Below, in pieces: positions 35,334 to 43,588 of a stretch of DNA of 43,588 nucleotides (positions within the stretch are counted from its first letter, which is position 1; each line of letters starts with the position of its first letter). The stretch is from an uncultured bacterium (lineage in GTDB: Bacteria; Bacteroidota; Bacteroidia; Sphingobacteriales; Sphingobacteriaceae). The notes under the pieces were generated by a model. The model worked only from the letters and a program-made list of their open reading frames with translations, was not told the origin of the DNA and ran no database searches. Both the position numbers and the translations under genes were made by a program. The stretch covers positions 1 to 43,588 of the forward strand of contig CAIKLP010000088.1 in the NCBI GenBank assembly GCA_903828245.1, in the 5' to 3' direction.

Positions 35334-36002
35334 ATGAATAATTCTGTTTTTAAATACCTATTCATTGCGTTTGTATTTACTTGCCAAATAAGCTATGCCC
35401 AACCAGCAAAATTTGGTAATTGGATGGTATACAATGGCACAGTAAATCTACCTTACAAATTGCAATCAACAGGAGAAATTCATTTAAGAAATTACAATAC
35501 CATTGGAGATATACAACAAATATTATTGCGCGGACATATAGGATATCCTTTAGCAAATAATAATCATATCGTGAGTATCGGATATGCCTATATCTATAAC
35601 GAAGATTATATAGCTAATACCGACATTAAAAAATCAAGCCAAGAAAATAGAATATTTGAACAATACCTTTATAAATTTAAATACAAAAAAACGGTATTGC
35701 TTAATAGATGGCGTTTAGAACATAGATATCTTGCTGCAGGACAACAACTGCGTCTTAGAACTTTATTGTCTGTAAACTACCCCATTACTAAAGATAAAAT
35801 GGATGCTAAAACATGGTATTTTTGTTCAAGCAACGAGTTGTTTTTGAAAAATACGGGCGAGCTATTTGATAGAAATAGATTTGCTATTGGAGTAGGCTAC
35901 CAAAAAGATAAGAACTTAAAAGTGGAGGTTTCTCTAATGAATCAAGCATTAAGCAGCAATAACAGAAATCAAATATTAATTGCGCTTATCAATAATTTAT
36001 AA
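35334..36002 (+). CDS. DUF2490 family outer-membrane-like protein
   Basis: A 222-residue exported protein: signal peptide (about 1-22, ISYAQ), then repeated amphipathic strands consistent with a small barrel. It matches the DUF2490 pattern: FGNWMVYNGTVNLPYKLQSTGEIHLRNY near the start, the HRYLAAGQQLRLRTLLSVNYP centre, and the terminal NRNQILIALINNL. Function is unknown. Last gene of the hemW-cyclase-cytochrome string; 3 bases separate its stop from the stop of the opposing gene. Confidence 0.78.
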   Translation: MNNSVFKYLFIAFVFTCQISYAQPAKFGNWMVYNGTVNLPYKLQSTGEIHLRNYNTIGDIQQILLRGHIGYPLANNNHIVSIGYAYIYNEDYIANTDIKKSSQENRIFEQYLYKFKYKKTVLLNRWRLEHRYLAAGQQLRLRTLLSVNYPITKDKMDAKTWYFCSSNELFLKNTGELFDRNRFAIGVGYQKDKNLKVEVSLMNQALSSNNRNQILIALINNL

Positions 36003-36005
36003 TTT

Positions 36006-37400
36006 CTATTTAGTCATAGCATAGACCCCAACAAATACAAAGCCTTTTTCTTGATAATAAATTGCTGGTGTGTTTGCTATTTTATCAATCAAACTATCGG
36101 GGTAATTAAACACATTTGAATATAAAATATATTTTAATGTGGTATCTGAGTAGGAATTAAAATGACTGCTATCTCCGTTTAATTCTAAAATTTCTCTCGT
36201 ATCTAAATTTGGAAAACCACAGGCAACTGTTTGCAAGGAAATATTGTTATTGTTTAAAAAATTAATGGCATCTTTTCGTAAGGAATAATAGGGAAGATGC
36301 GCCGGTGTTGCATCCCAACCCATCGCTATTTTACTTGGATACACAAAAGTGCCTCCTATTAAAAACGAAATAAATATTAATATATAAGCAGACATGTTTT
36401 TTTTAGGAAAAACAATTGGTATGTTTTTTAATACAAAAACCAATGTTAGAAAATAAATTGGTAAAAAATAGCGATGCCCTACTAAGCCATCTGCAAATAA
36501 TGTATTGGCGGCAAACACAAATACAAACGCTACAATACTGGTTATAAATTTTAAATTCGATTGCTCGGCAAATTTTAATTTAGATAGTATGTATAAAGCT
36601 ATTAACCAAACGGTGATGCGACCAAAATCAAGGAGTCTCCAAATAAAAAGTAGTGCATTTTTTAGCATTTGAGCAAAGGACACCTGTTGAAATGAACTTG
36701 CCCAGGGAGAATCTGAATGAAAACCAATCCAACTGGTATGTTCATAATGAAGCCATAACCAAGTAGCCGCTATGACTACCGAAGGCAAAAATACCAGCGT
36801 AATGGTAAAGAAGTAATGGAGATTAAATTTCTTTTGAGTTAAAGTATTATTCAAAATGATGGCGCAAAAACTTGCAAATAAAACCATCATTCCCCTTAAA
36901 GAAATCAATCCTAAAGGAATTAAAACAAGCGCAAGTATTTTATATTTTTTATTTAAATATAAATTAATACCCGTAATAAAAATGGCCATTAAAACAATGT
37001 CTGGCGAAACCAACGTGGCTTGTGCTAATAAAGTTGGCTCTAGGAATACCAACAAAGAACTAAACAATAACACATAACCACTTAACCAACGACTCAATAA
37101 TTGCGGTACTTGGTAGGCAATGAGGAGTAAAAATGGCAACATGGCAACATGCGAAACCAATAATGATTTTCCGAACAACAACCAAGCAAAAGCAATGTAT
37201 ATACCAAATAGCGGTGGATGCCCGCTATCTAAATAATTAGGAAGGTATATGGTTTGGAAATGGTTTACTAAAAAAAAATGTGGGTGTCGTGATGCAAATT
37301 GAACCATATCTCCAAAAAATATATTGGAACGACAAAAATAGGTTAGCAAAACGTAGCCGATTGCTAAAACATAAAAAACATTTTCTTTATGTAATTTCAT
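36006..37400 (-). CDS. GT-C/GT39-like multi-pass membrane protein
   Basis: A 464-residue protein with about ten hydrophobic segments. I chose the ATG at 37400, one base after the stop of the upstream gene. The first outer loop has the acidic residue pattern GDMVQFASRHPHFF and LDSGHPPLFGIYIAF, as in dolichyl-phosphate-mannose-type (ArnT/PMT, GT39) enzymes, where an aspartate near the start of this loop is catalytic. The C-terminal soluble part is short. It probably moves a sugar from a lipid carrier to an outer acceptor; the acceptor cannot be told. Confidence 0.7.
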   Translation of the reverse strand: MKLHKENVFYVLAIGYVLLTYFCRSNIFFGDMVQFASRHPHFFLVNHFQTIYLPNYLDSGHPPLFGIYIAFAWLLFGKSLLVSHVAMLPFLLLIAYQVPQLLSRWLSGYVLLFSSLLVFLEPTLLAQATLVSPDIVLMAIFITGINLYLNKKYKILALVLIPLGLISLRGMMVLFASFCAIILNNTLTQKKFNLHYFFTITLVFLPSVVIAATWLWLHYEHTSWIGFHSDSPWASSFQQVSFAQMLKNALLFIWRLLDFGRITVWLIALYILSKLKFAEQSNLKFITSIVAFVFVFAANTLFADGLVGHRYFLPIYFLTLVFVLKNIPIVFPKKNMSAYILIFISFLIGGTFVYPSKIAMGWDATPAHLPYYSLRKDAINFLNNNNISLQTVACGFPNLDTREILELNGDSSHFNSYSDTTLKYILYSNVFNYPDSLIDKIANTPAIYYQEKGFVFVGVYAMTK

Positions 37401-37401
37401 C

Positions 37402-37839
37402 TTAACTAGAATGATCTGAAACAATAACCCATTTGCCTTTTACTTTTTTAAATAGCAATGTAAAATACCCTTTTAATTCGTCTTTTGCTCGAGTAAGTTT
37501 CCATGAACCACTAACATACGCAAAGTTTTTATGCAATAATGTTATTTTTAAATTGGCAAAATCTAAATAGCCCATTGCATTTACATCGGGATATGATTTC
37601 TTATAATTTGCTAAGGTATAATCCCAACCATATTTTGGACCATTCTTTCCGATAAAAACCAAAGAATCGGAATGCCAATAACCCTCCATATAAGTTTTTA
37701 AATCGCCTTGATTCCAAGCAATTCTTTGATCTGCTAAGACCTTCAAGATAGATTGGCGATTATCTTGGGCCTGAAGCGAATTAAAACTCTGCATCAAAAC
37801 AAAGCACAAGAAAAAAGTAAAAGATTTAAATTTACGCAT
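37402..37839 (-). CDS. Exported NTF2-like (DUF4440/SnoaL) protein
   Basis: A 145-residue protein: signal peptide (about 1-25, SLQAQD) and a small alpha+beta cone with RIAWNQGDLKTYMEGYW, FAYVSGSWKL and GYFTLLFKKVKGKWVIVSDHSS, the end being the classic NTF2-like HxS motif. I start at the ATG at 37839, which gives a clean signal peptide; the longer frame to 37872 adds a poor leader and would begin before the promoter-predicted RNA. The fold serves many functions; none can be assigned. The GT-C gene follows 1 base later. Confidence 0.8.
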   Translation of the reverse strand: MRKFKSFTFFLCFVLMQSFNSLQAQDNRQSILKVLADQRIAWNQGDLKTYMEGYWHSDSLVFIGKNGPKYGWDYTLANYKKSYPDVNAMGYLDFANLKITLLHKNFAYVSGSWKLTRAKDELKGYFTLLFKKVKGKWVIVSDHSS

Positions 37840-37860
37840 GGCAATACAATTGATATATTG

Positions 37861-37891
37861 TAAATTTAGCATTCCAAATACTTAAAGCAAA
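37861..37891 (-). promoter_or_regulatory. Putative promoter for the NTF2-like/GT-C operon
   Basis: On the minus strand TTTG (37888-37891), exactly 19 bases, then TAAATTTA (37861-37868): 11 of 12 scored positions match. Predicted start near 37857, about 18 bases before the ATG at 37839, which supports that start choice. The -7 element is palindromic. Confidence 0.5.
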
Positions 37892-37917
37892 ACAAAAGTA
37901 TTATTTCGTTAAAATAA

Positions 37918-39183
37918 ATGGAGAATAGAATTTTTAGCTTACTGATTGTCTCTGTTTTTTTAATAGGTGTAGACTTTTACGTTTTACAAGCAATCAAAAC
38001 GACCTTACCTAAATTGCGCACAAAACGCATTAACAATATTCAAATAATCTATTGGCTACTAGTTGCGCTTACATTAGCTGGTGTTTTTATAGGAATCTAT
38101 TTTTCGATCAATAGAGGATTAAGAACATTTTTATTTGTTTGGTTTTTCATTCATTATTTTAGCAAGTTATTTGTTGTTCCCTTTTTATTAATAGATGATA
38201 TTAAAAGACTTAGTACTTGGATTTTTAATAAAAGAAATAAAGAAATAATCATCGCGCCAAACAACGCGCAAACCACAGGAAGTAATACTATACCGAGGTC
38301 GGAATTTTTAAGTAAAGCAGGTATTTTAATGGCCGGCTTACCCTTTGTGGGATTGAACTTCGGGATTTTATCTAATAATGTATATGATTATAAAATCAAA
38401 AGAAAAAAAATATTCATTGACAATTTACCTCTTGCATTTGATGGCATTACCATTGGCCAAATTTCAGATATACATGCCGGAAGTTTTGATAATAAAATAG
38501 CCGTACAGGGTGGCGTTGATCTGTTAAATGCCGAAAAATGTGATGTCATTTTCTTTACTGGAGATTTAGTCAACGATCAAACAAAAGAGATGTCGGACTA
38601 TATGAATGTATTCGATAAAGTAAAAGCACCAATGGGTGTTTACTCTATATTTGGGAACCATGATTATGGAGATTATAAAAAATGGCCAAGTGAATTAGCG
38701 AAAAAACAAAACTTAAAAGATTTAGTAAAAGTTCATGAACGCTTGGGTTGGCATTTATTAAGAAACGAACATAGACACCTTAACATTGGATCAGAATCTA
38801 TTGCACTCATTGGTATAGAAAACTGGAGCTCCTCTTCTAGATTTCCCAAAAAAGGCAGGTTAGACCTTGCTAGCAAAGGACTCCAAGCAAACGAAATTCA
38901 ATTGTTACTATCTCACGACCCTAGCCATTGGCGCGCGCAGGTAATTAAAGATTATCCAAATATTGATATGATGTTTGCAGGACATACACATGGAATGCAA
39001 CTGGGCTTTGAATTTGGTGATTATCAATGGAGCCCTTCACAATATATTTATCCCGAATGGTCTGGATTGTACCAACAAGCGCATCAAAAATTATATGTAA
39101 ATGTTGGATATGGATTTTTGGGTTATCCAGGCAGAATAGGCATTTTACCAGAGATTACCATTTTTGAGTTAAAAAGAGCCTAG
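37918..39183 (+). CDS. Membrane-anchored metallophosphoesterase (YkuE/YaeI-type)
   Basis: A 421-residue protein. The N-terminus has three or four membrane segments (about 4-24, 42-63, 70-93), then a linker with a further hydrophobic stretch (about 132-150), then a calcineurin-like phosphoesterase domain. All metal motifs are present: Asp184/His186 (SDIHAG), Gly-Asp 215-216 (FFTGDLVND), GNHDY at 246-250, a histidine in LLSHDPSHW, and FAGHTHGMQLG. Related enzymes cleave lipid A precursors or other phosphodiesters; the substrate is unknown. The next gene starts 2 bases later. Confidence 0.9.
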   Translation: MENRIFSLLIVSVFLIGVDFYVLQAIKTTLPKLRTKRINNIQIIYWLLVALTLAGVFIGIYFSINRGLRTFLFVWFFIHYFSKLFVVPFLLIDDIKRLSTWIFNKRNKEIIIAPNNAQTTGSNTIPRSEFLSKAGILMAGLPFVGLNFGILSNNVYDYKIKRKKIFIDNLPLAFDGITIGQISDIHAGSFDNKIAVQGGVDLLNAEKCDVIFFTGDLVNDQTKEMSDYMNVFDKVKAPMGVYSIFGNHDYGDYKKWPSELAKKQNLKDLVKVHERLGWHLLRNEHRHLNIGSESIALIGIENWSSSSRFPKKGRLDLASKGLQANEIQLLLSHDPSHWRAQVIKDYPNIDMMFAGHTHGMQLGFEFGDYQWSPSQYIYPEWSGLYQQAHQKLYVNVGYGFLGYPGRIGILPEITIFELKRA

Positions 39184-39185
39184 CA

Positions 39186-40010
39186 ATGACAAGCGAAAGC
39201 CTATTAAATCATTTAAAAAAGTATAAAATAATTATTGCCATTGCAGCACTAGCACAAACTTACTTAAGCTATCTGCTTTTCCATATTCCAATTAATCCCT
39301 ACCTATTATTGTTTGTAACCATTGCAACCCCATTGAGCTATAACTTGACGGAAAGCTTTTCGTTTGATTTAAATAGACAAAAAAATTATTCTTTTACATT
39401 TGAAAAATTATTCTTTGCTTTCATATTTATATTCTTAATATACCTTGCATCTCATTTTAGTAAAAATGAAATCGGTCTATTTGCCATTGCAGCTATGATT
39501 GCTGTTGGATATAATTTTCCTCTTAAAACCAATAAAAACAGTACATTCAGGCTTAGGCAAATAAAAGGTTTAAAGGTTTTTTTAATTGCCTTTTGTTGGA
39601 CATTTGTTACCGTATATATTCCAATTAATTTTTATTTCGTAAATAAAATTAGCTTAGCCATAGTCTTAATCAATCACTTTTTATTTATTGCTGTATTGAG
39701 TTTATTATTTGATATAAAAGATCTTCAAAAGGATAAAGCAAATTCCTTACACTCCATTCCTATTTTAATTGGAGAAAGGAGAGCCTATCAAATGATCCGA
39801 TTCGTATTCGCATTCCTGTTCATGAGCACTTGCTTGCTATATGCTAATTTTGGAAAGGCAACTACCGCGGCTTTATTATTGCACATGCTCTTTAGCTATT
39901 TTGTGATTTTTAAATTTAAAAGTAGGCATCAAAATTTCTATTATACTGTTTTAATTGATGGCTTATTAATTAGTCAAGCTTTAGTTGTTTGGATTGCTAA
40001 AAATCTTTAA
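39186..40010 (+). CDS. UbiA-superfamily-like membrane protein lacking the first Asp motif
   Basis: A 274-residue protein with about eight membrane segments. The loop 176-183 (DIKDLQKD) fits the second Asp-rich motif (DxxDxxxD) of UbiA prenyltransferases, followed by the usual SIPILIGERRA stretch. The first motif, NDxxDxxxD, is degenerate at the matching place (Asn53 to Asp61, NLTESFSFD), so Mg-diphosphate binding may be impaired. It could be a divergent enzyme or a non-catalytic relative. It follows the metallophosphoesterase gene by 2 bases. No quinone or haem-O gene is adjacent. Confidence 0.7.
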   Translation: MTSESLLNHLKKYKIIIAIAALAQTYLSYLLFHIPINPYLLLFVTIATPLSYNLTESFSFDLNRQKNYSFTFEKLFFAFIFIFLIYLASHFSKNEIGLFAIAAMIAVGYNFPLKTNKNSTFRLRQIKGLKVFLIAFCWTFVTVYIPINFYFVNKISLAIVLINHFLFIAVLSLLFDIKDLQKDKANSLHSIPILIGERRAYQMIRFVFAFLFMSTCLLYANFGKATTAALLLHMLFSYFVIFKFKSRHQNFYYTVLIDGLLISQALVVWIAKNL

Positions 40011-40026
40011 TATTGTACAAGCAAAT

Positions 40027-40521
40027 ATGAAAACAAAATCGATTATTTACAGCGCCTGCATACTATACAGTATAAGTATGTTGAATGCCTGCAAACCAGC
40101 AAGAAAAGATTCTATTAAAAGTTTAAAATGGATGCTAGGTAAATGGGAAAGCCAATCTGCAGATGGGGTGCTAATCGAAGAGTGGATAAAATCTGACGAC
40201 TCTACTTACATAGGACATACTACCAATATTTCAAATGAAGGAGATACCACTTTTTCAGAAATAGCAAATATAAAAGAAAGAGCGGGTACCATCACCTTCG
40301 AAGTGGCCATCAACGAAATTGATACTGCTGCGTTTATTATGACACAAAATGATAGTACTAGCGTGTTTGAAAACGAAGAAAATGATTATCCAAAAATGAT
40401 TGTTTACCAGAAAAAAGGAAAAGATTCTTTATATGCAAAAATAGCTGGTGATGTAGATGGTGCAAATTCTAAAGAAGAGTTTACCTATTCCAAAATCAAA
40501 AAGAAAAAGAATATTTTCTAA
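40027..40521 (+). CDS. DUF6265-like lipoprotein
   Basis: A 164-residue lipoprotein. I chose the ATG at 40027 because it gives a signal peptide with lipobox LNAC (Cys21); a TTG at 39985 would overlap the preceding gene and spoil it. The mature protein is a small beta-rich domain: LKWMLGKWESQS, EEWIKSDDSTYIGH, FENEENDYPKMIVYQKKGKDSLYAKIAG, the pattern of DUF6265 (lipocalin-like) proteins. It ends in a run of lysines (KIKKKKNIF). Function is unknown. Its stop is 1 base from the stop of the opposing regulator gene. Confidence 0.78.
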   Translation: MKTKSIIYSACILYSISMLNACKPARKDSIKSLKWMLGKWESQSADGVLIEEWIKSDDSTYIGHTTNISNEGDTTFSEIANIKERAGTITFEVAINEIDTAAFIMTQNDSTSVFENEENDYPKMIVYQKKGKDSLYAKIAGDVDGANSKEEFTYSKIKKKKNIF

Positions 40522-40522
40522 T

Positions 40523-41215
40523 TTATACTACCGCAAATTTATAGCCAATACCCCTAACCGTCTGAACAAACAATGGCATTTCAGGGTTAACCTCAATTTT
40601 TTTACGCAAGCGCACAATGTGCATATCAAGGGTTCTTGTGTTCACATCAGAATTATAACCCCAAACAACTAGCATCAATTCTTCTCTGTTAATTACTTTG
40701 TTTCTATTCTTTAAAAAATAAAGTAATATTCTATTTTCTAGAATAGTTAATTCTACTTTTTTACCCTCTCTCATTAATAAATGCGTATTCGGATGATGCT
40801 CCATATTAGCAAATTTAATGGAGTCTGTTTTTTCGGCATTAACAATATATTTAACCTTATTATTTAACAAGGCAATTAAAACTTCCACGTTAAATGGTTT
40901 GGTGATATAATCCGAAACGCCAAAATGATACGCATCTATTTTATCGACATCTTGCGCCTTAGCCGTTACCATAATGACAATACCGGAATAATCGTGTTGC
41001 CTTAAGGCAGCACAAATTTCCATACCGGATTTACCTGGAAGCATCCAATCTAATAATACAACATGAGGTTGCTCCTGCAGTATTAGTGCTTGCGCAGCAT
41101 TTCCTTCAGCTGCTTCGATCACTTGGAAGCCTTCTTGAATTAATCTTTGCGCTATTAATAGACGCATATTTTCATCATCTTCGATGACCGCTATTTTAAC
41201 TTGATTTATTTCCAT
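40523..41215 (-). CDS. OmpR-family response regulator (RprY-like)
   Basis: A 230-residue regulator. The receiver has Asp13/Asp14, phosphoacceptor Asp56 (VVLLDWMLPGKSG), the Thr in VMVTAKAQD and Lys in YITKPFNVE. The C-terminal winged helix (about 130-230) is of OmpR type: REELMLVVWGYNS, TRTLDMHIVRLRKKIE, VQTVRGIGYKF. The closest family by pattern is RprY of Bacteroides. It lies 30 bases after the histidine kinase gene and is its partner. Targets are unknown. Confidence 0.94.
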   Translation of the reverse strand: MEINQVKIAVIEDDENMRLLIAQRLIQEGFQVIEAAEGNAAQALILQEQPHVVLLDWMLPGKSGMEICAALRQHDYSGIVIMVTAKAQDVDKIDAYHFGVSDYITKPFNVEVLIALLNNKVKYIVNAEKTDSIKFANMEHHPNTHLLMREGKKVELTILENRILLYFLKNRNKVINREELMLVVWGYNSDVNTRTLDMHIVRLRKKIEVNPEMPLFVQTVRGIGYKFAVV

Positions 41216-41245
41216 AATTATAATACAAAAGTAAAATATAAATAA

Positions 41246-42937
41246 TTAGCTTTTTGTAACAAGCTCATTATAATTGAAAGGTAAGGTTACAATAAACTCC
41301 GAACCCAAACCAGATTCGCTCTTCACTTCAATATCTCCATCCAAAAAGTTAGCTACTTCTTTACAAAATGCCAAACCTATCCCAACACTACCGTTTTGGT
41401 TAAACTGATTTTCGATACGATAGAATTTTTTGAAAACATTTCTTTGTTCACTTTTTTCAATACCAATCCCCTTATCTATAAACCTAAAAGCAATCTGTTG
41501 CTTTCTTTTTTCTACAATGATATTTAAATAGCGCTTTTGTGGATGCGAATATTTATATGCATTGTCAAATAAATTCTGAAATAAACTAATGAGTAAAACT
41601 TTATCTGAGTAGATCACATTTAAATTATTCAACTCAAACAAAACCTGAAAATCTGGATATTTGAGCTGATACGACTCTTTGAACTCCTGGAGTAATTGCC
41701 CTAAATCAATTGCTTGAATATTCACTTTTAAAGAACGGTTCTCTAATTGAGTTAGCGAGAGCAGCTTGTTCATCAAATCATTCAACTTGTCTGCTTCTTC
41801 ATCTAAAATTCTAACATATAAATCTTTTTCCTTTGTGGTTAATTCGGATTTAGATTGCATATTGTTTGCCGCAATTTTAATCACACTTACCGGCGTTTTA
41901 AATTCATGTGTTAAATTATTTAAAAAATCATATTGCAACTTAAATAATTTAGAATTGATACTTAAGTTTCGATAAATTAAAATAGCAATCACTAGCATGA
42001 TGATATAAAAAGCCGAAATACCTATTGCTATTGGAGCAAACAACATGCTCACCCGATTCGTAAAAAAGGATTTAGAAGAAATAAAATATAGCTGATAACC
42101 AGAAAAGGCACCTGACAAAGCGATACTCGTAGTTAAATAATGTTTGTCATTTAGGAGCGAATCGTAAGTAACGGGCTTTACATAAATATGCTCATATAAA
42201 TTTGGGCTATTATTAATAATGGGCAATCGCTCTGGATCTAAATCAAAACTCAACATATCTTGATCGAAAGAAACAGCGATTGGCACATCTAGCTTGCTAA
42301 TGGTTTGATAAATCTTAATATCTGCGGCAGAAGGCACATTGATAAAAGAAATTTGTTTGTCATTAAAAGTATAAAATGATTTAAATATTTGATCAGTGCT
42401 AATCGGTATCGTAGAATCATAATTGCTAATAAAATCAGCATACTTTAAAACACATTTAGTAAAATTATTTGCATCTTTTCCGCTAAATGTGCCAAATTTA
42501 TTTTTACTAAATAAGCATTTAGCAAATGTGGGATTGGCATGGTCTATTCGATATACTGCATTTACGCCTATCGCTAATTTCTCTTGCTTAAAGCCATCTT
42601 CAATAGGTATGTTCCCGACATTAATATCATAAAATGTGATCGATTTAATAAAAGAATCGGTCTTGAAAAAATTTGCAGATAGTTTTAAAATAGACGATTC
42701 ATTCAAAAATCCATGGTGAATAGAAATTTTGGGAATTTGATTAAAAACTAAATGATTATAAGGCTTAAGCGTTTCTTCTAAAACTTCTACCTTATTGGTT
42801 GCAAACTGCGACTCTACTACTTTTTTGGTAAAATTATAACCAAAAAAAAGTGCTATCAAAAAAGTAATAGTAAGCACTACCATAAAAACTGGAATCAATG
42901 CAAAGTTTCTTTTATAGGCTATATTACTTTGGGGCAT
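41246..42937 (-). CDS. Sensor histidine kinase (RprX-like)
   Basis: A 563-residue membrane kinase. Two membrane helices (about 12-35 and 300-323) frame a large periplasmic sensor of about 260 residues that I do not recognise. There is no clear HAMP. The dimerisation helix carries the phosphoacceptor His344 in NLTHEFKTPVSVIK. The ATP-binding domain has the N box (NLFDNAYKYSH), G1 (FIDKGIGIEKSE), the F box region and G2 (GSVGIGLAFCKEV). It is intact. The ligand is unknown; the divergent neighbour is an exported TPR protein. Confidence 0.93.
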   Translation of the reverse strand: MPQSNIAYKRNFALIPVFMVVLTITFLIALFFGYNFTKKVVESQFATNKVEVLEETLKPYNHLVFNQIPKISIHHGFLNESSILKLSANFFKTDSFIKSITFYDINVGNIPIEDGFKQEKLAIGVNAVYRIDHANPTFAKCLFSKNKFGTFSGKDANNFTKCVLKYADFISNYDSTIPISTDQIFKSFYTFNDKQISFINVPSAADIKIYQTISKLDVPIAVSFDQDMLSFDLDPERLPIINNSPNLYEHIYVKPVTYDSLLNDKHYLTTSIALSGAFSGYQLYFISSKSFFTNRVSMLFAPIAIGISAFYIIMLVIAILIYRNLSINSKLFKLQYDFLNNLTHEFKTPVSVIKIAANNMQSKSELTTKEKDLYVRILDEEADKLNDLMNKLLSLTQLENRSLKVNIQAIDLGQLLQEFKESYQLKYPDFQVLFELNNLNVIYSDKVLLISLFQNLFDNAYKYSHPQKRYLNIIVEKRKQQIAFRFIDKGIGIEKSEQRNVFKKFYRIENQFNQNGSVGIGLAFCKEVANFLDGDIEVKSESGLGSEFIVTLPFNYNELVTKS

Positions 42938-43024
42938 CTTTTATTTAAAGCTTAAGGGTAAATAAAACATAAAACTATCATTAGATATTGATAAATCTAT
43001 TACATTTTTCATAAATTAGCCATC

Positions 43025-43588
43025 ATGAAAAATTGGCACTTGCTATTTGTTTCCATACTAATTTTGCTTTCTAGCAATGCCTATTGCCAAGGACAAACCA
43101 ACGAAAAGCTTGCAGCACAATACCTGTCTAATGGCGAAACAGATAAAGCTGTAATTCTTTTAGAACAAATATACTTAAAAGACCTTTCGAATGAGCAAAA
43201 TTATCGCTCCTATGTAAACTCATTGTTACAAATAAAGCAATTTGAAAAAGCCGAAAAAGTCATCAAAAAAAGACCTAGGAAATTTTATCCGCAAGCTATT
43301 TATCATTTCGATTTAGGAAATTTATTGTTAAAAAAAGGCGAAAACAATAAAGCAGCTAAAGAATTTGAAAAATCAATTACAGCAGTCGATGATAATATGG
43401 CCAATGCGACGCTCATTATTGCTAATTTATTTGAAATAAATGAATTAGATTTTATAAAAAAACTCATCGCGAATCAGCGTTTAAAAAACAACAATCCCAG
43501 TTTATTTTTCAATGAACTCAGCAAAGTTAATTTTATTCAAAATAATAAATCTGCCATCATCGAAGAACAATTAGATTTTGTTCAAGCA
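43025..43588 (+). CDS. Exported TPR-repeat protein (3'-truncated by window end)
   Basis: The frame is open from an ATG at 43025 through the last base: 188 codons without a stop, so the gene continues past the window. A signal peptide (about 1-21, SSNAYCQ) is followed by TPR-like helical pairs: EKLAAQYLSNGETDKAVILLEQ, then YVNSLLQIKQFEKAEKVI, then IYHFDLGNLLLKKGENNKAAKEFEKSI. It is divergent from the RprX-like kinase, 87 bases apart, and may serve as a scaffold in the periplasm. Similar long TPR proteins occur in other Bacteroidota, but I cannot name it. Confidence 0.82.
   Translation, partial: MKNWHLLFVSILILLSSNAYCQGQTNEKLAAQYLSNGETDKAVILLEQIYLKDLSNEQNYRSYVNSLLQIKQFEKAEKVIKKRPRKFYPQAIYHFDLGNLLLKKGENNKAAKEFEKSITAVDDNMANATLIIANLFEINELDFIKKLIANQRLKNNNPSLFFNELSKVNFIQNNKSAIIEEQLDFVQA

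Overview
The window is AT-rich, densely coded chromosome from a member of the Bacteroidota. Three things point there. It carries a complete type IX secretion core (PorP, GldK, GldL, GldM, GldN) plus PorW and GldB. Its ATP synthase operon lacks beta and epsilon. Several intergenic regions hold promoter-like pairs close to the Bacteroidota consensus (TTTG, then about 19 bases, then TAnnTTTG). The gene mix looks like a free-living Chitinophagales- or Sphingobacteriales-type organism, but genus cannot be told. I see no mobile element, phage, CRISPR array, tRNA or rRNA, and no gene-free stretch over 300 bases.

Layout. 1-744: end of a GH53 endo-galactanase. 821-3155: ferritin-like/VIT metal transporter facing an SPFH protein and a half-size DUF1456 protein. 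3330-5089: a LytS/LytTR two-component pair whose kinase has a His-rich outer loop. 5086-9964: NAD synthetase, then GldB and a prolyl oligopeptidase lipoprotein. 10034-16997 (minus): M23 peptidase, bactofilin, AtpZ, an AtpI-position protein, then ATP synthase a, c, b, delta, alpha and gamma. 17123-21950 (plus): PorW overlapping a class A penicillin-binding protein. 21947-23749: UvrC. 23824-29332 (minus): the T9SS core. 29498-32958 (minus): uroporphyrinogen-III synthase, a DUF4271 membrane protein and an Omp85-type barrel. 32995-36002 (plus): HemW, a cyclase-family hydrolase, a monohaem cytochrome lipoprotein and a DUF2490 protein. 36006-37839 (minus): a GT-C type membrane protein and an NTF2-like exported protein. 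37918-40521 (plus): membrane metallophosphoesterase, degenerate UbiA-like protein, DUF6265-like lipoprotein. 40523-42937 (minus): an OmpR-type two-component pair. 43025-end: start of an exported TPR protein.

How the parts fit. GldL/GldM form the proton-driven T9SS motor, GldK/GldN the periplasmic ring, PorP an outer-membrane component, and PorW connects to the outer translocon. Around PorW sit a peptidoglycan hydrolase, a bactofilin and a peptidoglycan synthase, so cell-wall remodelling, secretion and the proton-driven ATPase are physically clustered. Most of the content is conserved core biology. I did not find a clearly new multi-gene system. The best leads are small: hairpins in the atpE-atpF gap and at the porP mRNA 5' end, the His-rich kinase loop near a metal transporter, the PorW-PBP overlap, and a UbiA homologue lacking its first metal motif.
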